Shown: in pieces, positions 29,798-40,034 of the stretch
Numbering within the stretch: the stretch's first letter is position 1
Layout: each line of letters starts with the position of its first letter
Origin: Bacteroidota bacterium
GTDB taxonomy: Bacteria > Bacteroidota > Bacteroidia > Flavobacteriales > Flavobacteriaceae
Direction: 5' to 3'
Length of the DNA stretch: 64,000 bases
Assembly (NCBI GenBank): GCA_027621505.1
Contig: JAQCBK010000003.1
Span: 1 to 64,000, forward strand
The notes under the pieces: generated by a model
The model's database searches: none
What the model was told of the DNA's origin: nothing
The model's input: only the letters and a program-made list of their open reading frames with translations
Program-made: the position numbers and the translations under genes

Positions 29798-30427
29798 ATG
29801 ATTAAGATAGCCATTATCGACCCACACCCTATTGTCAGGTGTGGTTTCCAATACTTTTTTTCGGATTTTGATCAAATTGATGTTGTAAACACCTCAGCTT
29901 GTCTCAGCCAATCCATCAAGTACTTAGAATCTAATCCGGTTGACATCCTCATCTCAGAAATGGTATTGAGCGATGAAACGCCCACCAATTTAATCAACAG
30001 AGTCAAAGAGGTCAATCCAGAAATCAACATCGTTTTTTTTACTGATGAAGACCAGGAAATCTACAGCATTCCTCTGCTCAAGGCTGGCGCATTGGGCTTT
30101 TTGTCTAAAAACGTTGATGCCTCGGTCATGGCAGATGCCATCCACAAAATCAATTGCTACAAACTCTACATTACCAATAATTTCAACAATGAATTGAGTT
30201 TGGATTTGGATTTAGAAAAACCCCGAAACGACTACGGAACCCTCTCCTCAAGAGAAATTGAAGTACTTAAATTCCTCACCGAAGGCAAACGAAACATTGA
30301 AATCGCCGAATGTTTGAAGATCAATCAAAAAACCGTGAACACCAATAAAAATAGAATGATGCACAAACTCAAAGTAAACAATCTGTTTGATTTATACGTT
30401 CAGGCCAAAAATCTAAATTTGGTTTAG
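29798..30427 (+). CDS. NarL/FixJ-type response regulator with atypical receiver domain
   Basis: Receiver-like N-terminus plus LuxR HTH (GTLSSREIEVLKFLTEGKRNIEIAECLKINQKTVNTNKNRMMHKL). Confidence 0.88.
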   Translation: MIKIAIIDPHPIVRCGFQYFFSDFDQIDVVNTSACLSQSIKYLESNPVDILISEMVLSDETPTNLINRVKEVNPEINIVFFTDEDQEIYSIPLLKAGALGFLSKNVDASVMADAIHKINCYKLYITNNFNNELSLDLDLEKPRNDYGTLSSREIEVLKFLTEGKRNIEIAECLKINQKTVNTNKNRMMHKLKVNNLFDLYVQAKNLNLV

Positions 30428-32379
30428 AGTACCCGATTCAGTTTGTTGGACAGTACTTTTTTGAGCTGCTGATAACTCATGATCTCTTGAAGCGTTTCCT
30501 GATTTTCATGCTGCGCTTTGGTTTCCACTTGAAGTTCCTCAATTTTCTGATCAACCAAATAACGTCTGATGGACAGTATGGTCTCACTCACCAATTGTAC
30601 CACCTCACTCCCTTTGTCCTTTACAAAAACGTTTCGCTTTTCCCAATCATGTAGCTGATGTTGCTCCTCCTTCATGATCAAATCAGCAATGATTTCGTTC
30701 TGAGCTAAATCCTCCGTTTGCATAACTTTTTCAAGGTTTAATTCCTCCGAACTACTTTGATACAATGCGATCAACTTGTAAAAAATATTTTTAAAAGCTT
30801 CATTACTCAACTCAATTTCATCTTGTTGTAAGTCTAAAAATATCTTTTCATAAACTTTAGCAGACATATATTGTGTTTTGTGAACCAAAGCACCCTCCTC
30901 ATCGGGAACCAATACAATGTCTTCAAAATTCAATTCCAAATCACCATAAGTCAATAAAATTGCAATGATCTGTTTTTCCAACTCGAAAGCCCGATTGACC
31001 TTACTCGAGGCATCCACTGTCTTTTTAACCAGTTCGGCAGTCGGGTTTGAAATCAACCTTTTCGTCCCTTTCTGTTTATTTCTTTTGTTAATTTGAGCCA
31101 AAGCACTGAAGAGGGCATCTTCAGAAATTTGCATAATCTCAGCACAATTCTGAATATAGATTTCCTGCTTGATGACATCGGGTATCTTTGAAATACTATC
31201 GACAATTTCGTTTATGGTTTCCGCCTTGCCAATGGGGTCATTTTTGCCCGCATCATTCAATAGTGATGCTTTGAATTGTATAAAATCTTTGGACGCTTCT
31301 TCCAGAAAGGCAATAATCTCCTCGCTAGAATGCGATTTGGCAAAACTGTCGGGATCCTCTCCCTCCGGGAAACTGCACACCCTCACATTCATTCCTTGTT
31401 CAAGAATCAAATCAATCCCTCTTAGAGAGGCCCTCAGACCAGCAGCATCTCCATCGAACAAAACCACGATATTGGAGGTCAATCGATTGATCATTCGGAT
31501 CTGATCGACAGTCAGAGCAGTTCCTGAAGAAGACACTACATTGGTAATCCCCGACTGATGCATTTGAATTACATCGGTATATCCCTCTACCAAATAGCAA
31601 ACATCGTTTTTGGCAATGCTTTGTTTGGACTCATATATCCCATAAAGAGCCTTGCTTTTGTGGTAAATTTCGCTTTCTGGAGAATTGAGATATTTAGCGG
31701 TTTTGGACTGCTCCGAAAGTATTCTGCCACCAAAACCTTGTACCCTTCCAGACATACTTCGGATGGGAAAGATTACCCGCCCTCGAAAACGATCCACTTT
31801 GCGATCTTCATTCACAATCACCAATCCGGTTTTCTCGAGAAATTCGAGTTTATAACCTTTCTTTAGTGCTTTATTGCTAAAATCATCATAGGAATCCATG
31901 GCATAACCCAAGGCGAATTTTTTGATGGTTTCGTCCTTGAATCCTCGCTCTTTGAAATAGGTCAAACCGATCGATTTCCCCATTTCCGTCTCCCACAGAT
32001 TTGTTTCAAAAAATTCCGAGGCATATTGAACAACCAAAAACATGCTTTCTTTGGTGTCTTTGACCTGTTTCTCCTCAAGGGTTTCCTGCGTTTCCTCTAT
32101 TTCAATATTGTACTTATTGGCCAAGTAGCGTATGGCCTCAGGATAAGTAAAATGTTCGTGCTCCATTAAGAAAGCAATCACATTACCCCCCTTACCACTA
32201 CTAAAATCCTTCCAAATTTGTTTGGCTGGGGAAACCATAAAGCTCGGCGTGCGTTCCTGTGTAAAAGGACTGAGCCCCTTGTAGTTGGCTCCAGATTTTT
32301 TGAGGTTCACATATTCTCCTATCACCTCCTCCAATCGGGCCACTTCATATACTTGATCTATGGTACTTTTTGATATCAA
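30424..32379 (-). CDS. dnaG: DNA primase
   Basis: LKKSGANYKGLSPFTQERTPSFMVSPAKQIWKDFSSGKGGNVIAFLM; Toprim LVEGYTDVIQMHQ, VVLFDGDAAG; TTG start codon. Confidence 0.95.
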   Translation of the reverse strand: MISKSTIDQVYEVARLEEVIGEYVNLKKSGANYKGLSPFTQERTPSFMVSPAKQIWKDFSSGKGGNVIAFLMEHEHFTYPEAIRYLANKYNIEIEETQETLEEKQVKDTKESMFLVVQYASEFFETNLWETEMGKSIGLTYFKERGFKDETIKKFALGYAMDSYDDFSNKALKKGYKLEFLEKTGLVIVNEDRKVDRFRGRVIFPIRSMSGRVQGFGGRILSEQSKTAKYLNSPESEIYHKSKALYGIYESKQSIAKNDVCYLVEGYTDVIQMHQSGITNVVSSSGTALTVDQIRMINRLTSNIVVLFDGDAAGLRASLRGIDLILEQGMNVRVCSFPEGEDPDSFAKSHSSEEIIAFLEEASKDFIQFKASLLNDAGKNDPIGKAETINEIVDSISKIPDVIKQEIYIQNCAEIMQISEDALFSALAQINKRNKQKGTKRLISNPTAELVKKTVDASSKVNRAFELEKQIIAILLTYGDLELNFEDIVLVPDEEGALVHKTQYMSAKVYEKIFLDLQQDEIELSNEAFKNIFYKLIALYQSSSEELNLEKVMQTEDLAQNEIIADLIMKEEQHQLHDWEKRNVFVKDKGSEVVQLVSETILSIRRYLVDQKIEELQVETKAQHENQETLQEIMSYQQLKKVLSNKLNRVL

Positions 32380-32459
32380 AGCAAGGCGAATATTTAGATA
32401 AAAATAAAATTATATACTCAGGGAACAAAACCGAGAGAATTTATTTGGAAAGCCCACTA

Positions 32460-33437
32460 TTAAATGCTGCGTTCAATTACAAAGTTTACCATTAACTCCA
32501 GCGCATCTCGGTATTCGTTTTGGGGAAAAGTTTTAAGCACTTTGATCGCTTTGGAACGATAAGATTCCATTTTTTTTTCTGCAAATTCAAGCCCACCAAC
32601 TGCTTTGATCTTGCCGATGGCTTCTCGAACCCTTTTCTTGTTTTTGTTGTGATTTTTGACCGTATTTATCAACCACTTTTTTTCCGATTCATCCATCACA
32701 TTCAAAGCATGGATCATGGGAAGGGTCATTTTTTGTTCTTTGATATCGATTCCCGTAGGCTTGCCGATTTTCTGTTCAGAGTAATCAAACAAATCATCTT
32801 TGATCTGAAAAGCCATCCCCAATAGCTCACCAAAACCGTGCATTTTAGAAACCTGATCCTCATTGGCCCCAACGGATTGAGCGCCCATTGCACAACAAGC
32901 GGCCAAAAGCGTTGCGGTTTTTTGACGAATGATTTCATAATATACCTCCTCCGTTAGGTCTAGGTTTCTTGCTTTTTCGATTTGTAAAAGCTCACCCTGA
33001 CTCATCTCTTTAACTGCTACGGAGATGATTTTCAACAAATCGAAATCTTCATTTTCTATGGAGAGCAATAGTCCTTTGGAAAGCAGAAAATCCCCTACCA
33101 AAACGGCTATTTTATTTTTCCACAATGCATTGATGGAGAAAAATCCCCTCCGCTGATTGCTGTCATCCACCACATCATCATGAACCAAAGTGGCCGTATG
33201 GATCAACTCTATCACTGCAGCACCCCTGTAGGACCTCTCATTCACCTTGCCATTGGCCAACATTTTGGCCACCAAAAAAACAAACATGGGGCGCATTTGT
33301 TTTCCTTTTCTGTTGACAATAAAATGGGTGATTCTGTTAAGTAAGGCAACCTTCGAAGACATTGAAGAAGTGAACTTTTTTTCAAAAAGCTCCATCTCTT
33401 CATAAATGGGTTCCTTAATTCGCTCTACCACTTTCAT
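32460..33437 (-). CDS. Polyprenyl synthetase family protein (octaprenyl-diphosphate synthase-like)
   Basis: FARM/SARM-type motifs LVHDDVVDDSNQRRG and FQIKDDLFDY. Confidence 0.92.
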   Translation of the reverse strand: MKVVERIKEPIYEEMELFEKKFTSSMSSKVALLNRITHFIVNRKGKQMRPMFVFLVAKMLANGKVNERSYRGAAVIELIHTATLVHDDVVDDSNQRRGFFSINALWKNKIAVLVGDFLLSKGLLLSIENEDFDLLKIISVAVKEMSQGELLQIEKARNLDLTEEVYYEIIRQKTATLLAACCAMGAQSVGANEDQVSKMHGFGELLGMAFQIKDDLFDYSEQKIGKPTGIDIKEQKMTLPMIHALNVMDESEKKWLINTVKNHNKNKKRVREAIGKIKAVGGLEFAEKKMESYRSKAIKVLKTFPQNEYRDALELMVNFVIERSI

Positions 33438-33477
33438 TTCTCTGTAAAGATACCACTATTCGAGATGGAAAAACAAT

Positions 33478-34530
33478 CTAAATATTTTCGGATTTGTTGG
33501 CCAATTGGCCACAGGCAGCATCAATATCCTTCCCTCTTGATCTTCTAACGGTCACCGTAATTCTATTGGCCTCCAAGGCAGTTTGATACGCCTGAATGCG
33601 CTCTTTTTTGGCTTGTAGGAAATTGTCATCTCCAATGGGGTTGTACTCGATCAAGTTCACCTTGCAGGGTATGGATTTACAAAAATCAACCAATGCATTG
33701 ATGTCCTCCTCTTGATCGTTGATCCCAGCCCAGACCACATACTCAAAAGTAACGGGACTTGATGTTTTTTCATACCAGTACAATAAGGCACTGGATAATT
33801 CCTCCAGAGGAAATTTTTCTGCAAATGGCATAATATTTTGTCTCAACTCTTGTCGGGCACTGTGAAGCGAGACGGCCAAACCAAAACGGACTTGATCATC
33901 CGCCATTTTCATGATCATTTTAGGGATACCCGAGGTAGAAACGGTAATTCTAGAAGGAGACATACCCAATCCCTTTGGGTCAGTAATTTTGTCAACCGCC
34001 TTGATCATGTTGTTATAATTCATCAAGGGCTCACCCATTCCCATGAAAACAATATTCGATAAGGGGCGGTTGAAATACAATTGACTCTGCTGATCCATCA
34101 CCACCACTTGATCATATATTTCATCGGGGTTGAGATTTCTCATTCTTTTGATTTGGGCGGTGGCACAAAATTTACAATCCAAACTGCAACCCACTTGAGA
34201 AGAAACACATGCCGTTGTCCTGGTGGGAGTGGGAATCAGAACAGATTCCACCACCAAATTATCGTGGAGCTTAATCGCATTTTTTATGGTGCCGTCTTTG
34301 CTTTTTTGCTGCAGATCGATCTCGATATGATTGATCACAAAATGTTCCTCCAATAACAAGCGAGTAGTTTTAGACAGATTGGTCATCCCATCAAAATCGT
34401 GAATGCCTTTTTGCCATAACCACTGATATACCTGATTACCACGAAAGGCTTGATCGTTATTTTCACTAAAAAACTGCCTCAGGTCGTCGAGTGATAGCGA
34501 TCGGATGTCTTTTTTGCTAGGGGGTGTCAT
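33478..34530 (-). CDS. rlmN: 23S rRNA (adenine(2503)-C(2))-methyltransferase
   Basis: Radical SAM CSLDCKFCATA; NIVFMGMGEPLMNYNN; FRGNQVYQWLWQKG. Confidence 0.95.
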   Translation of the reverse strand: MTPPSKKDIRSLSLDDLRQFFSENNDQAFRGNQVYQWLWQKGIHDFDGMTNLSKTTRLLLEEHFVINHIEIDLQQKSKDGTIKNAIKLHDNLVVESVLIPTPTRTTACVSSQVGCSLDCKFCATAQIKRMRNLNPDEIYDQVVVMDQQSQLYFNRPLSNIVFMGMGEPLMNYNNMIKAVDKITDPKGLGMSPSRITVSTSGIPKMIMKMADDQVRFGLAVSLHSARQELRQNIMPFAEKFPLEELSSALLYWYEKTSSPVTFEYVVWAGINDQEEDINALVDFCKSIPCKVNLIEYNPIGDDNFLQAKKERIQAYQTALEANRITVTVRRSRGKDIDAACGQLANKSENI

Positions 34531-34570
34531 TTTACATCCTTAGTGGGTAAATCTCGGCTTGCTGATGAGA

Positions 34571-35620
34571 CTATATAATGAGCATGGCATCACCATAAGA
34601 ATAAAAGTTATACTTTTTCTTTATGGCCTCCTTATATGCTTCTTTAATAAAATCTACATCGGCAAAAGCAGATACCATCATCAACAGCGTGGACTTAGGG
34701 GTATGGAAATTGGTAATCATGCAATTGGCAATAGAAAAATCATAGGGTGGAAAAATAAACTTGTGCGTCCATCCCTGATAAGGATTGAGTGTTCCCATAG
34801 AGGAAACCGAGGTCTCCAAACCTCTCATGACGGTGGTACCTACTGCACAAATTTTTCGATTAGTGGTCAAGGCATTATTCACCAAATCACAAGCCTCTGG
34901 CGTGATGATCAACTCCTCAGAGTCCATCTTGTGCTTGGACAAGTCCTCTACCTCCACCGGACTAAAGGTTCCCAAACCAACATGCAAGGTCATTTCTGCT
35001 AAATCAATGCCTTTGATTTGAAGTTTTTTAATCAAATGCTTGGAAAAATGCAAGCCTGCTGTGGGTGCAGCTACAGCCCCTTCATGTTTGGCGTAGATGG
35101 TTTGGTAGCGCTCCTCATCTTCTTTCTCTGTCGGGCGGTTGATGTATTTAGGAAGGGGGGTTTGCCCCAGTTCCTTTAACTTCGATCGGAACTCACGATA
35201 GGAACCATCAAAAAGAAAACGAAGGGTTCTTCCTCTGGAGGTTGTATTGTCAATGACCTCCGCTACAAGACTGTCATCATTCCCAAAATAAAGTTTATTG
35301 CCAATTCTAATTTTTCGCGCTGGATCAACCAATACATCCCACAATCGCTGTTCCTCATTGAGCTCTCTCAATAAAAAAACCTCAATTCGTGCTCCCGTCT
35401 TCTCTTTATTTCCAAACAATCTCGCTGGAAAAACTTTGGTATTGTTCAACACCATGACATCACCCTCATCAAAAAAATCAATAATGTCTTTGAAAGTATG
35501 ATGACTGATCGATCGGTCTTGACGATTGAGTACCATTAAGCGAGACTCGTCCCTTCCAGCTGAAGGTCGTTGTGCTAATAAAATATTGGGAAGGTCAAAA
35601 TTAAAATCTGACAATTTCAT
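34571..35620 (-). CDS. queA: tRNA preQ1(34) S-adenosylmethionine ribosyltransferase-isomerase
   Basis: [59 protein letters not shown] at 35620 preferred. Confidence 0.95.
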   Translation of the reverse strand: MKLSDFNFDLPNILLAQRPSAGRDESRLMVLNRQDRSISHHTFKDIIDFFDEGDVMVLNNTKVFPARLFGNKEKTGARIEVFLLRELNEEQRLWDVLVDPARKIRIGNKLYFGNDDSLVAEVIDNTTSRGRTLRFLFDGSYREFRSKLKELGQTPLPKYINRPTEKEDEERYQTIYAKHEGAVAAPTAGLHFSKHLIKKLQIKGIDLAEMTLHVGLGTFSPVEVEDLSKHKMDSEELIITPEACDLVNNALTTNRKICAVGTTVMRGLETSVSSMGTLNPYQGWTHKFIFPPYDFSIANCMITNFHTPKSTLLMMVSAFADVDFIKEAYKEAIKKKYNFYSYGDAMLII

Positions 35621-35689
35621 GGGTTGGTTTTTAAAGATGCAAATATAGGTGGTACAGGGGGGGATTGTCAAGTAAAAATCAATAAAATA

Positions 35690-36916
35690 CTAAAAGATAT
35701 CTTGATCAAATTTTATTTTTTTGAGGTCATCCCAAAAACTCGGGTAGGACTTTGAAACCACATCTGGATTTTTGATATTGATGGGAACAAGCAAACCCAA
35801 TGGAGCAAAAGCCATTGCCATTCGGTGGTCATTGTAGGTTTCTATAGAGATATTCTCTTTGATTGTACCCGGATGGATAAGCTCCAAGGTTTTGTCTGTA
35901 ATTTCTACCTGAGCACCCAACTTTTCCATTTCAACTTTGAGGGCCACCAGCCGATCCGTTTCTTTGATCTTTAAGGTATGAAGACCGGTAAGTTTACAGC
36001 CTATATTCAAACCCAAGCAAGTCACCGCTATGGTTTGCGCCAAGTCTGGCGTGTTTTTAAGATCTAAGGAAACATAAGTCGGTGGACTAAAGCCAGGGGT
36101 TTTAGACAGCTTGATTTTACCGTCAAAAAAAGTGGTTTCTACCCCCATTTGTTCATAGATTTTCACCAATGCTGAATCCCCCTGCATGCTTTCCTCAAAG
36201 TAACTGGAAAGTGTAATTTCACTTTCTTCGGCCAAAGCTACTACAGAATAAAAATAGGAAGCAGAACTCCAATCTGACTCCACCTTCCATATATTTTCTT
36301 CTATTGCTTCAGCAGCTTTAATGGTGATTTGACTTCCATCAAAAGCAGCCTCAAACCCCAGTTGATTGAGGATACTTTGGGTCATCTGAATGTAGGGAAC
36401 AGAGGTCGTTTCTCCGATCAATTCAATCACCAAGCCATTTTTTAAAGAGGGGGCAATCAACATCAATGCCGATATGTATTGGCTGCTGATGTTGGCTGGA
36501 AGGCCAATGCGGTTTTCGCTTAGTTCCTTGCCCTTTATGATCAATGGTGGAAAACCAGCTTTCCGCTCATAACGAATGTCGGCACCTATGCTGTTCAATG
36601 CCTCAACCAATAGCTTTATCGGACGTTCTTGCATGCGCTTTGAACCTGTCAGTACGACTTCTCTACCCTGCTGAACAGCATAATAGGCCGTAAGAAAACG
36701 CATAGCCGTTCCCGCATGATGAATGTCTATTATTCGTCCATTGCTTTTTAACCCACTGAGGGTAACATTTGAATCATCGGAAGAGGATATATTTTCAATC
36801 TTGATCTGTGGATACAAAGCTTGGAGGATCAGCAACCTATTCGATTCGCTTTTAGATCCCGTGATGGTAAGTTCACCTTTGGCTACTTTGGTAGGGTGAA
36901 ATAATTTCAGCTTCAT
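35690..36916 (-). CDS. aroA: 3-phosphoshikimate 1-carboxyvinyltransferase
   Basis: ITGSKSESNRLLILQAL; HHAGTAMRFLTAYYA; KETDRLVAL; NDHRMAMAFAPLG. Confidence 0.94.
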   Translation of the reverse strand: MKLKLFHPTKVAKGELTITGSKSESNRLLILQALYPQIKIENISSSDDSNVTLSGLKSNGRIIDIHHAGTAMRFLTAYYAVQQGREVVLTGSKRMQERPIKLLVEALNSIGADIRYERKAGFPPLIIKGKELSENRIGLPANISSQYISALMLIAPSLKNGLVIELIGETTSVPYIQMTQSILNQLGFEAAFDGSQITIKAAEAIEENIWKVESDWSSASYFYSVVALAEESEITLSSYFEESMQGDSALVKIYEQMGVETTFFDGKIKLSKTPGFSPPTYVSLDLKNTPDLAQTIAVTCLGLNIGCKLTGLHTLKIKETDRLVALKVEMEKLGAQVEITDKTLELIHPGTIKENISIETYNDHRMAMAFAPLGLLVPINIKNPDVVSKSYPSFWDDLKKIKFDQDIF

Positions 36917-36925
36917 TGAAATTGG

Positions 36926-37252
36926 CTATTTAAGTTTTGGGTTATTTTGGTGTCGATCGTGGTCTCTCTCCGATTTGATTTTCATTTTTTTATCAAAAGC
37001 CTTTTGTAGATCAACCCCGGTTTGATTGGCCAAACAGAGAACAACGAATATAACATCGGCAAGCTCCTCCCCCAAATCCTTGGATCGGTCACTTTCCTTT
37101 TCACTTTGCTCACCATATCGTCTTGCAATGATTCGGGCCACTTCACCCACCTCCTCCGTTAGCTGGGCCATGTTGGTCAATTCATCAAAATACCGAACAC
37201 CATGGTCTTGAATCCAATCGTCAACTATTTTCTGGGCTTTTTTGAGTTCCAT
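36926..37252 (-). CDS. MazG-like nucleotide pyrophosphohydrolase
   Basis: QLTEEVGEVARIIARRYGEQ...DLGEELADVIFVVLCLANQTGVDL. Confidence 0.9.
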   Translation of the reverse strand: MELKKAQKIVDDWIQDHGVRYFDELTNMAQLTEEVGEVARIIARRYGEQSEKESDRSKDLGEELADVIFVVLCLANQTGVDLQKAFDKKMKIKSERDHDRHQNNPKLK

Positions 37253-37305
37253 TTGCTGGCGAATTTAAAACTTTCCTTTCGGTAGGAAAAGTTTAAGTTT
37301 AAAAA

Positions 37306-37998
37306 TCATAATATCCCCTTAATTTCGTCCAGTTCATTCACCATCTGGCAATGGCTGTGATCGGGTTCATTGTGTGAATTGAAGTGGATGGCCTGCATGC
37401 CTACATTTAAGGCCCCCAAAATGTCGGCCTCAAGACTGTCGCCAATCATTAGGGAATTCCCCGCAACCGCCTGGGTTTGATTTAGGGCATGCTCAAAAAT
37501 AATAGGGTGGGGTTTTTTGTATCCCACTTTCTCAGCAGTAAAAATGTTTTCAAAATAAGGGGAAAGACCAGAGTTATTGATTTTGTGATATTGAACCACC
37601 TCAAAACCATTGGTAATAATATGGAGTTGGTATTGGCCTTTGAGCTCCTCCAAAAGGGAAATTGCCCCATTGAAAAGGTTTGAAAATGTAGACAAATACA
37701 TAATGTATTGATTCGAGACCAAATCAATCTGAGCAGAGTCAAAATCAAAATTAATCGCTTGAAAAGTTTTTATCAAGCGCTTTTCCCTCAATTCTTTTTG
37801 GGATATTTTATTTTCACGATACAGCTTCCAATACTGGTGATTGATCCCATGATAAGCCCCCAAAAAATCAGTGAGATTGACATTAATATTTTGTTCTTTG
37901 AAAATCTTCTCAAAGGTCAATGATGAATTTTTCTCAAAATCCCACAGGGTATGATCCAAATCAAAAAAGATGTGACGCACCCTATTTTTTTGAATCAT
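37306..37998 (-). CDS. HAD-superfamily hydrolase (YjjG-type noncanonical pyrimidine nucleotidase-like)
   Basis: FFDLDHTLWDFEKNS; GYKKPHPIIFEHAL; MIGDSLEADILGALNVGMQAIHFN. Confidence 0.85.
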   Translation of the reverse strand: MIQKNRVRHIFFDLDHTLWDFEKNSSLTFEKIFKEQNINVNLTDFLGAYHGINHQYWKLYRENKISQKELREKRLIKTFQAINFDFDSAQIDLVSNQYIMYLSTFSNLFNGAISLLEELKGQYQLHIITNGFEVVQYHKINNSGLSPYFENIFTAEKVGYKKPHPIIFEHALNQTQAVAGNSLMIGDSLEADILGALNVGMQAIHFNSHNEPDHSHCQMVNELDEIKGIL

Positions 37999-39286
37999 GA
38001 TAACGGATATAATTGATAAAAGATGGCTCCCAAGCATTTTCGGGATCCTCGCTGTTCAGTAGGGTATTGGTAAAAGAAACCCCATGAAAACCAGAGGCGG
38101 TGGGTAGCTTGTCGTAAAATTCCTGTAATTTTTTAAATGCATTGGTAGGGGAAAACTTCCTCAATCCTTTCTCGTGGGCAACCATTGGAAAGAGCTTGAG
38201 TGAAGTTTGCAAGTCATTATTCAAATCGTAAAAATAAAAAGGCACAGCGGTAGAGGCCCGATAACCCACTTCCTCCAAATACCCCATACTATAATCTTCA
38301 TGGATCTCCTGATCTAATAAGCTGTTGTAGCCCCATGAAGCAGAGAGCAGTCCATAATGGAAGCGAACCGAATCAATTTTTTTGATAATTAATTTTTTTA
38401 AATTGGCTCTTTCCTCAACGAAAATTTTGGCTTCCCGCTGCGCTGCATAGGAGGCCAATAAATACACCTCATTAGTATCTGAAATATTTTTGATTAGGTT
38501 TCTAAATCCATAGTTGTTGGAGGATATCCCTCGGTCATAAAAAGTAGTTTTAGCAAAAAGAAAAAAATAGAGGGGCTGAATTCTATTTTTTTTAAAAAGC
38601 CGTTCCAACTCCTCAAAATTGTTGTAAGGATCTTTTTGTAAGTGCAATAGAACTAGAAATTGCTCAATAACGTAGAAAAAATCCAAGTGCCAAAGGGCGT
38701 TCAAAGTATCGGCAAATTTTAACAGCAATGATTTTTTTTGATACCGATAGGGATTTTCCACCGAAACCAGCGGTTGAAACTTTGGCTTTCTCCAGGAGCC
38801 ATGTGGAAGCTCCGGAAAAAAGGCATACAATTTGTCTTTCAGCCTTACCGACCATAAATCGACCAGTGGCAATTCCAAAAAATTATTTTTGTGGGCGAGG
38901 CTTTGGTAGGGCAAGAAAGTTCCCAACTCGTCTTTTACATGCGGCAAGTACTCTTCATACCTGCTGAGCAAATAAAATGAAGCCGCAAAGATGTCATAAG
39001 GCAATTTAGAGGGTTTTTCCAACTTAAAAAACGCTGGAATGCCCGACCATTGGGATACTTCAATTTTAGCCTCCTGAATCCCTTTTTGAAAAAGCAATTC
39101 ATGAGATTTAATAAAAAATTCATTGCCCAATGGCTGGTGGGTATAACTCAATTTGGGACCCGAGTGTGAAACGAATTTCTCAATGGCAGAAGTAAAACTC
39201 ACCGGAAGCTCCAAAATTCTGATAAAAACTTGCCTGAAAATATAGGTCAACCGCGGGGTAATTTTGTGGGAATAAACCAGTATCAT
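37982..39286 (-). CDS. Polysaccharide-deacetylase-family-like protein with degenerate catalytic motifs
   Basis: C-terminal block HEDYSMGYLEEVGYRASTAVPFYFYDLNND matches the flavobacterial polysaccharide deacetylase-like family; expected DxD and HxxxY motifs not visible. Confidence 0.65.
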   Translation of the reverse strand: MILVYSHKITPRLTYIFRQVFIRILELPVSFTSAIEKFVSHSGPKLSYTHQPLGNEFFIKSHELLFQKGIQEAKIEVSQWSGIPAFFKLEKPSKLPYDIFAASFYLLSRYEEYLPHVKDELGTFLPYQSLAHKNNFLELPLVDLWSVRLKDKLYAFFPELPHGSWRKPKFQPLVSVENPYRYQKKSLLLKFADTLNALWHLDFFYVIEQFLVLLHLQKDPYNNFEELERLFKKNRIQPLYFFLFAKTTFYDRGISSNNYGFRNLIKNISDTNEVYLLASYAAQREAKIFVEERANLKKLIIKKIDSVRFHYGLLSASWGYNSLLDQEIHEDYSMGYLEEVGYRASTAVPFYFYDLNNDLQTSLKLFPMVAHEKGLRKFSPTNAFKKLQEFYDKLPTASGFHGVSFTNTLLNSEDPENAWEPSFINYIRYHDSKK

Positions 39287-39985
39287 TCAGATTATGTTTT
39301 CATCTTTAAAGCTAAAATAACGCTTTTCAGAGACAATAAGATGATCCAAAATTAGAATGTCGAAAGTAGCAGCAGCTTTTGTAATTTTTTGAGTGATTTC
39401 AAGGTCTTGTTTGCTGGGGGTCAGGTTCCCAGACGGGTGGTTGTGTGCCAAAATCATGGCCGTAGCCCCTAATTCAAGGGCGACTTTCAGGGCCAATCGA
39501 ACATCCACTACCGTTTGACTGATCCCGCCCTTGCTCAGGCACTTTTTTTTAAGCAATCGGTTGGATTGATTCAAATACAAAATCCAAAACTCCTCGTGTT
39601 CCAATGGGCTGAGCAAGGGAGATAAAAACCCATAAACCAAAGCACTGGAGGTAAACTGTTTTTTGGGGAGATAAGGCTGATTTTGAAGGCGGACAGCAAT
39701 TTCCAAGACGGCTTTGATTTTCACTGCTTTTGCTGGCCCAACCCCTTTGAACTGGGTGAGGGCCTCCAAAGAAATCTTTTGTAAATCCTTGAGGCCATTT
39801 TTATGAGGGTGTAAAATGCGTTTCATCAAATCCACCGCACTTTCTCCTTCACTTCCACTTCCGATAATGATGGCAAAGAGTTCTGCTACAGACAGGACAT
39901 GTGCCCCTTTTTCTTTGAGCTTTTCTCGGGGTCGGTCATCAAGATCCCACTGCTTGATGGTTAATTTGGGGGCAGCATCTGACAT
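39287..39985 (-). CDS. radC: RadC family JAMM/MPN protein
   Basis: DDRPREKLKEKGAHVLSVAELFAIIIGSG; HNHPSGNLTPSKQDLEIT. Confidence 0.95.
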   Translation of the reverse strand: MSDAAPKLTIKQWDLDDRPREKLKEKGAHVLSVAELFAIIIGSGSEGESAVDLMKRILHPHKNGLKDLQKISLEALTQFKGVGPAKAVKIKAVLEIAVRLQNQPYLPKKQFTSSALVYGFLSPLLSPLEHEEFWILYLNQSNRLLKKKCLSKGGISQTVVDVRLALKVALELGATAMILAHNHPSGNLTPSKQDLEITQKITKAAATFDILILDHLIVSEKRYFSFKDENII

Positions 39986-40034
39986 AAAATAGACTTGGTC
40001 TATAAAGATAAAAATTCTTTACAGATGATAGTAC

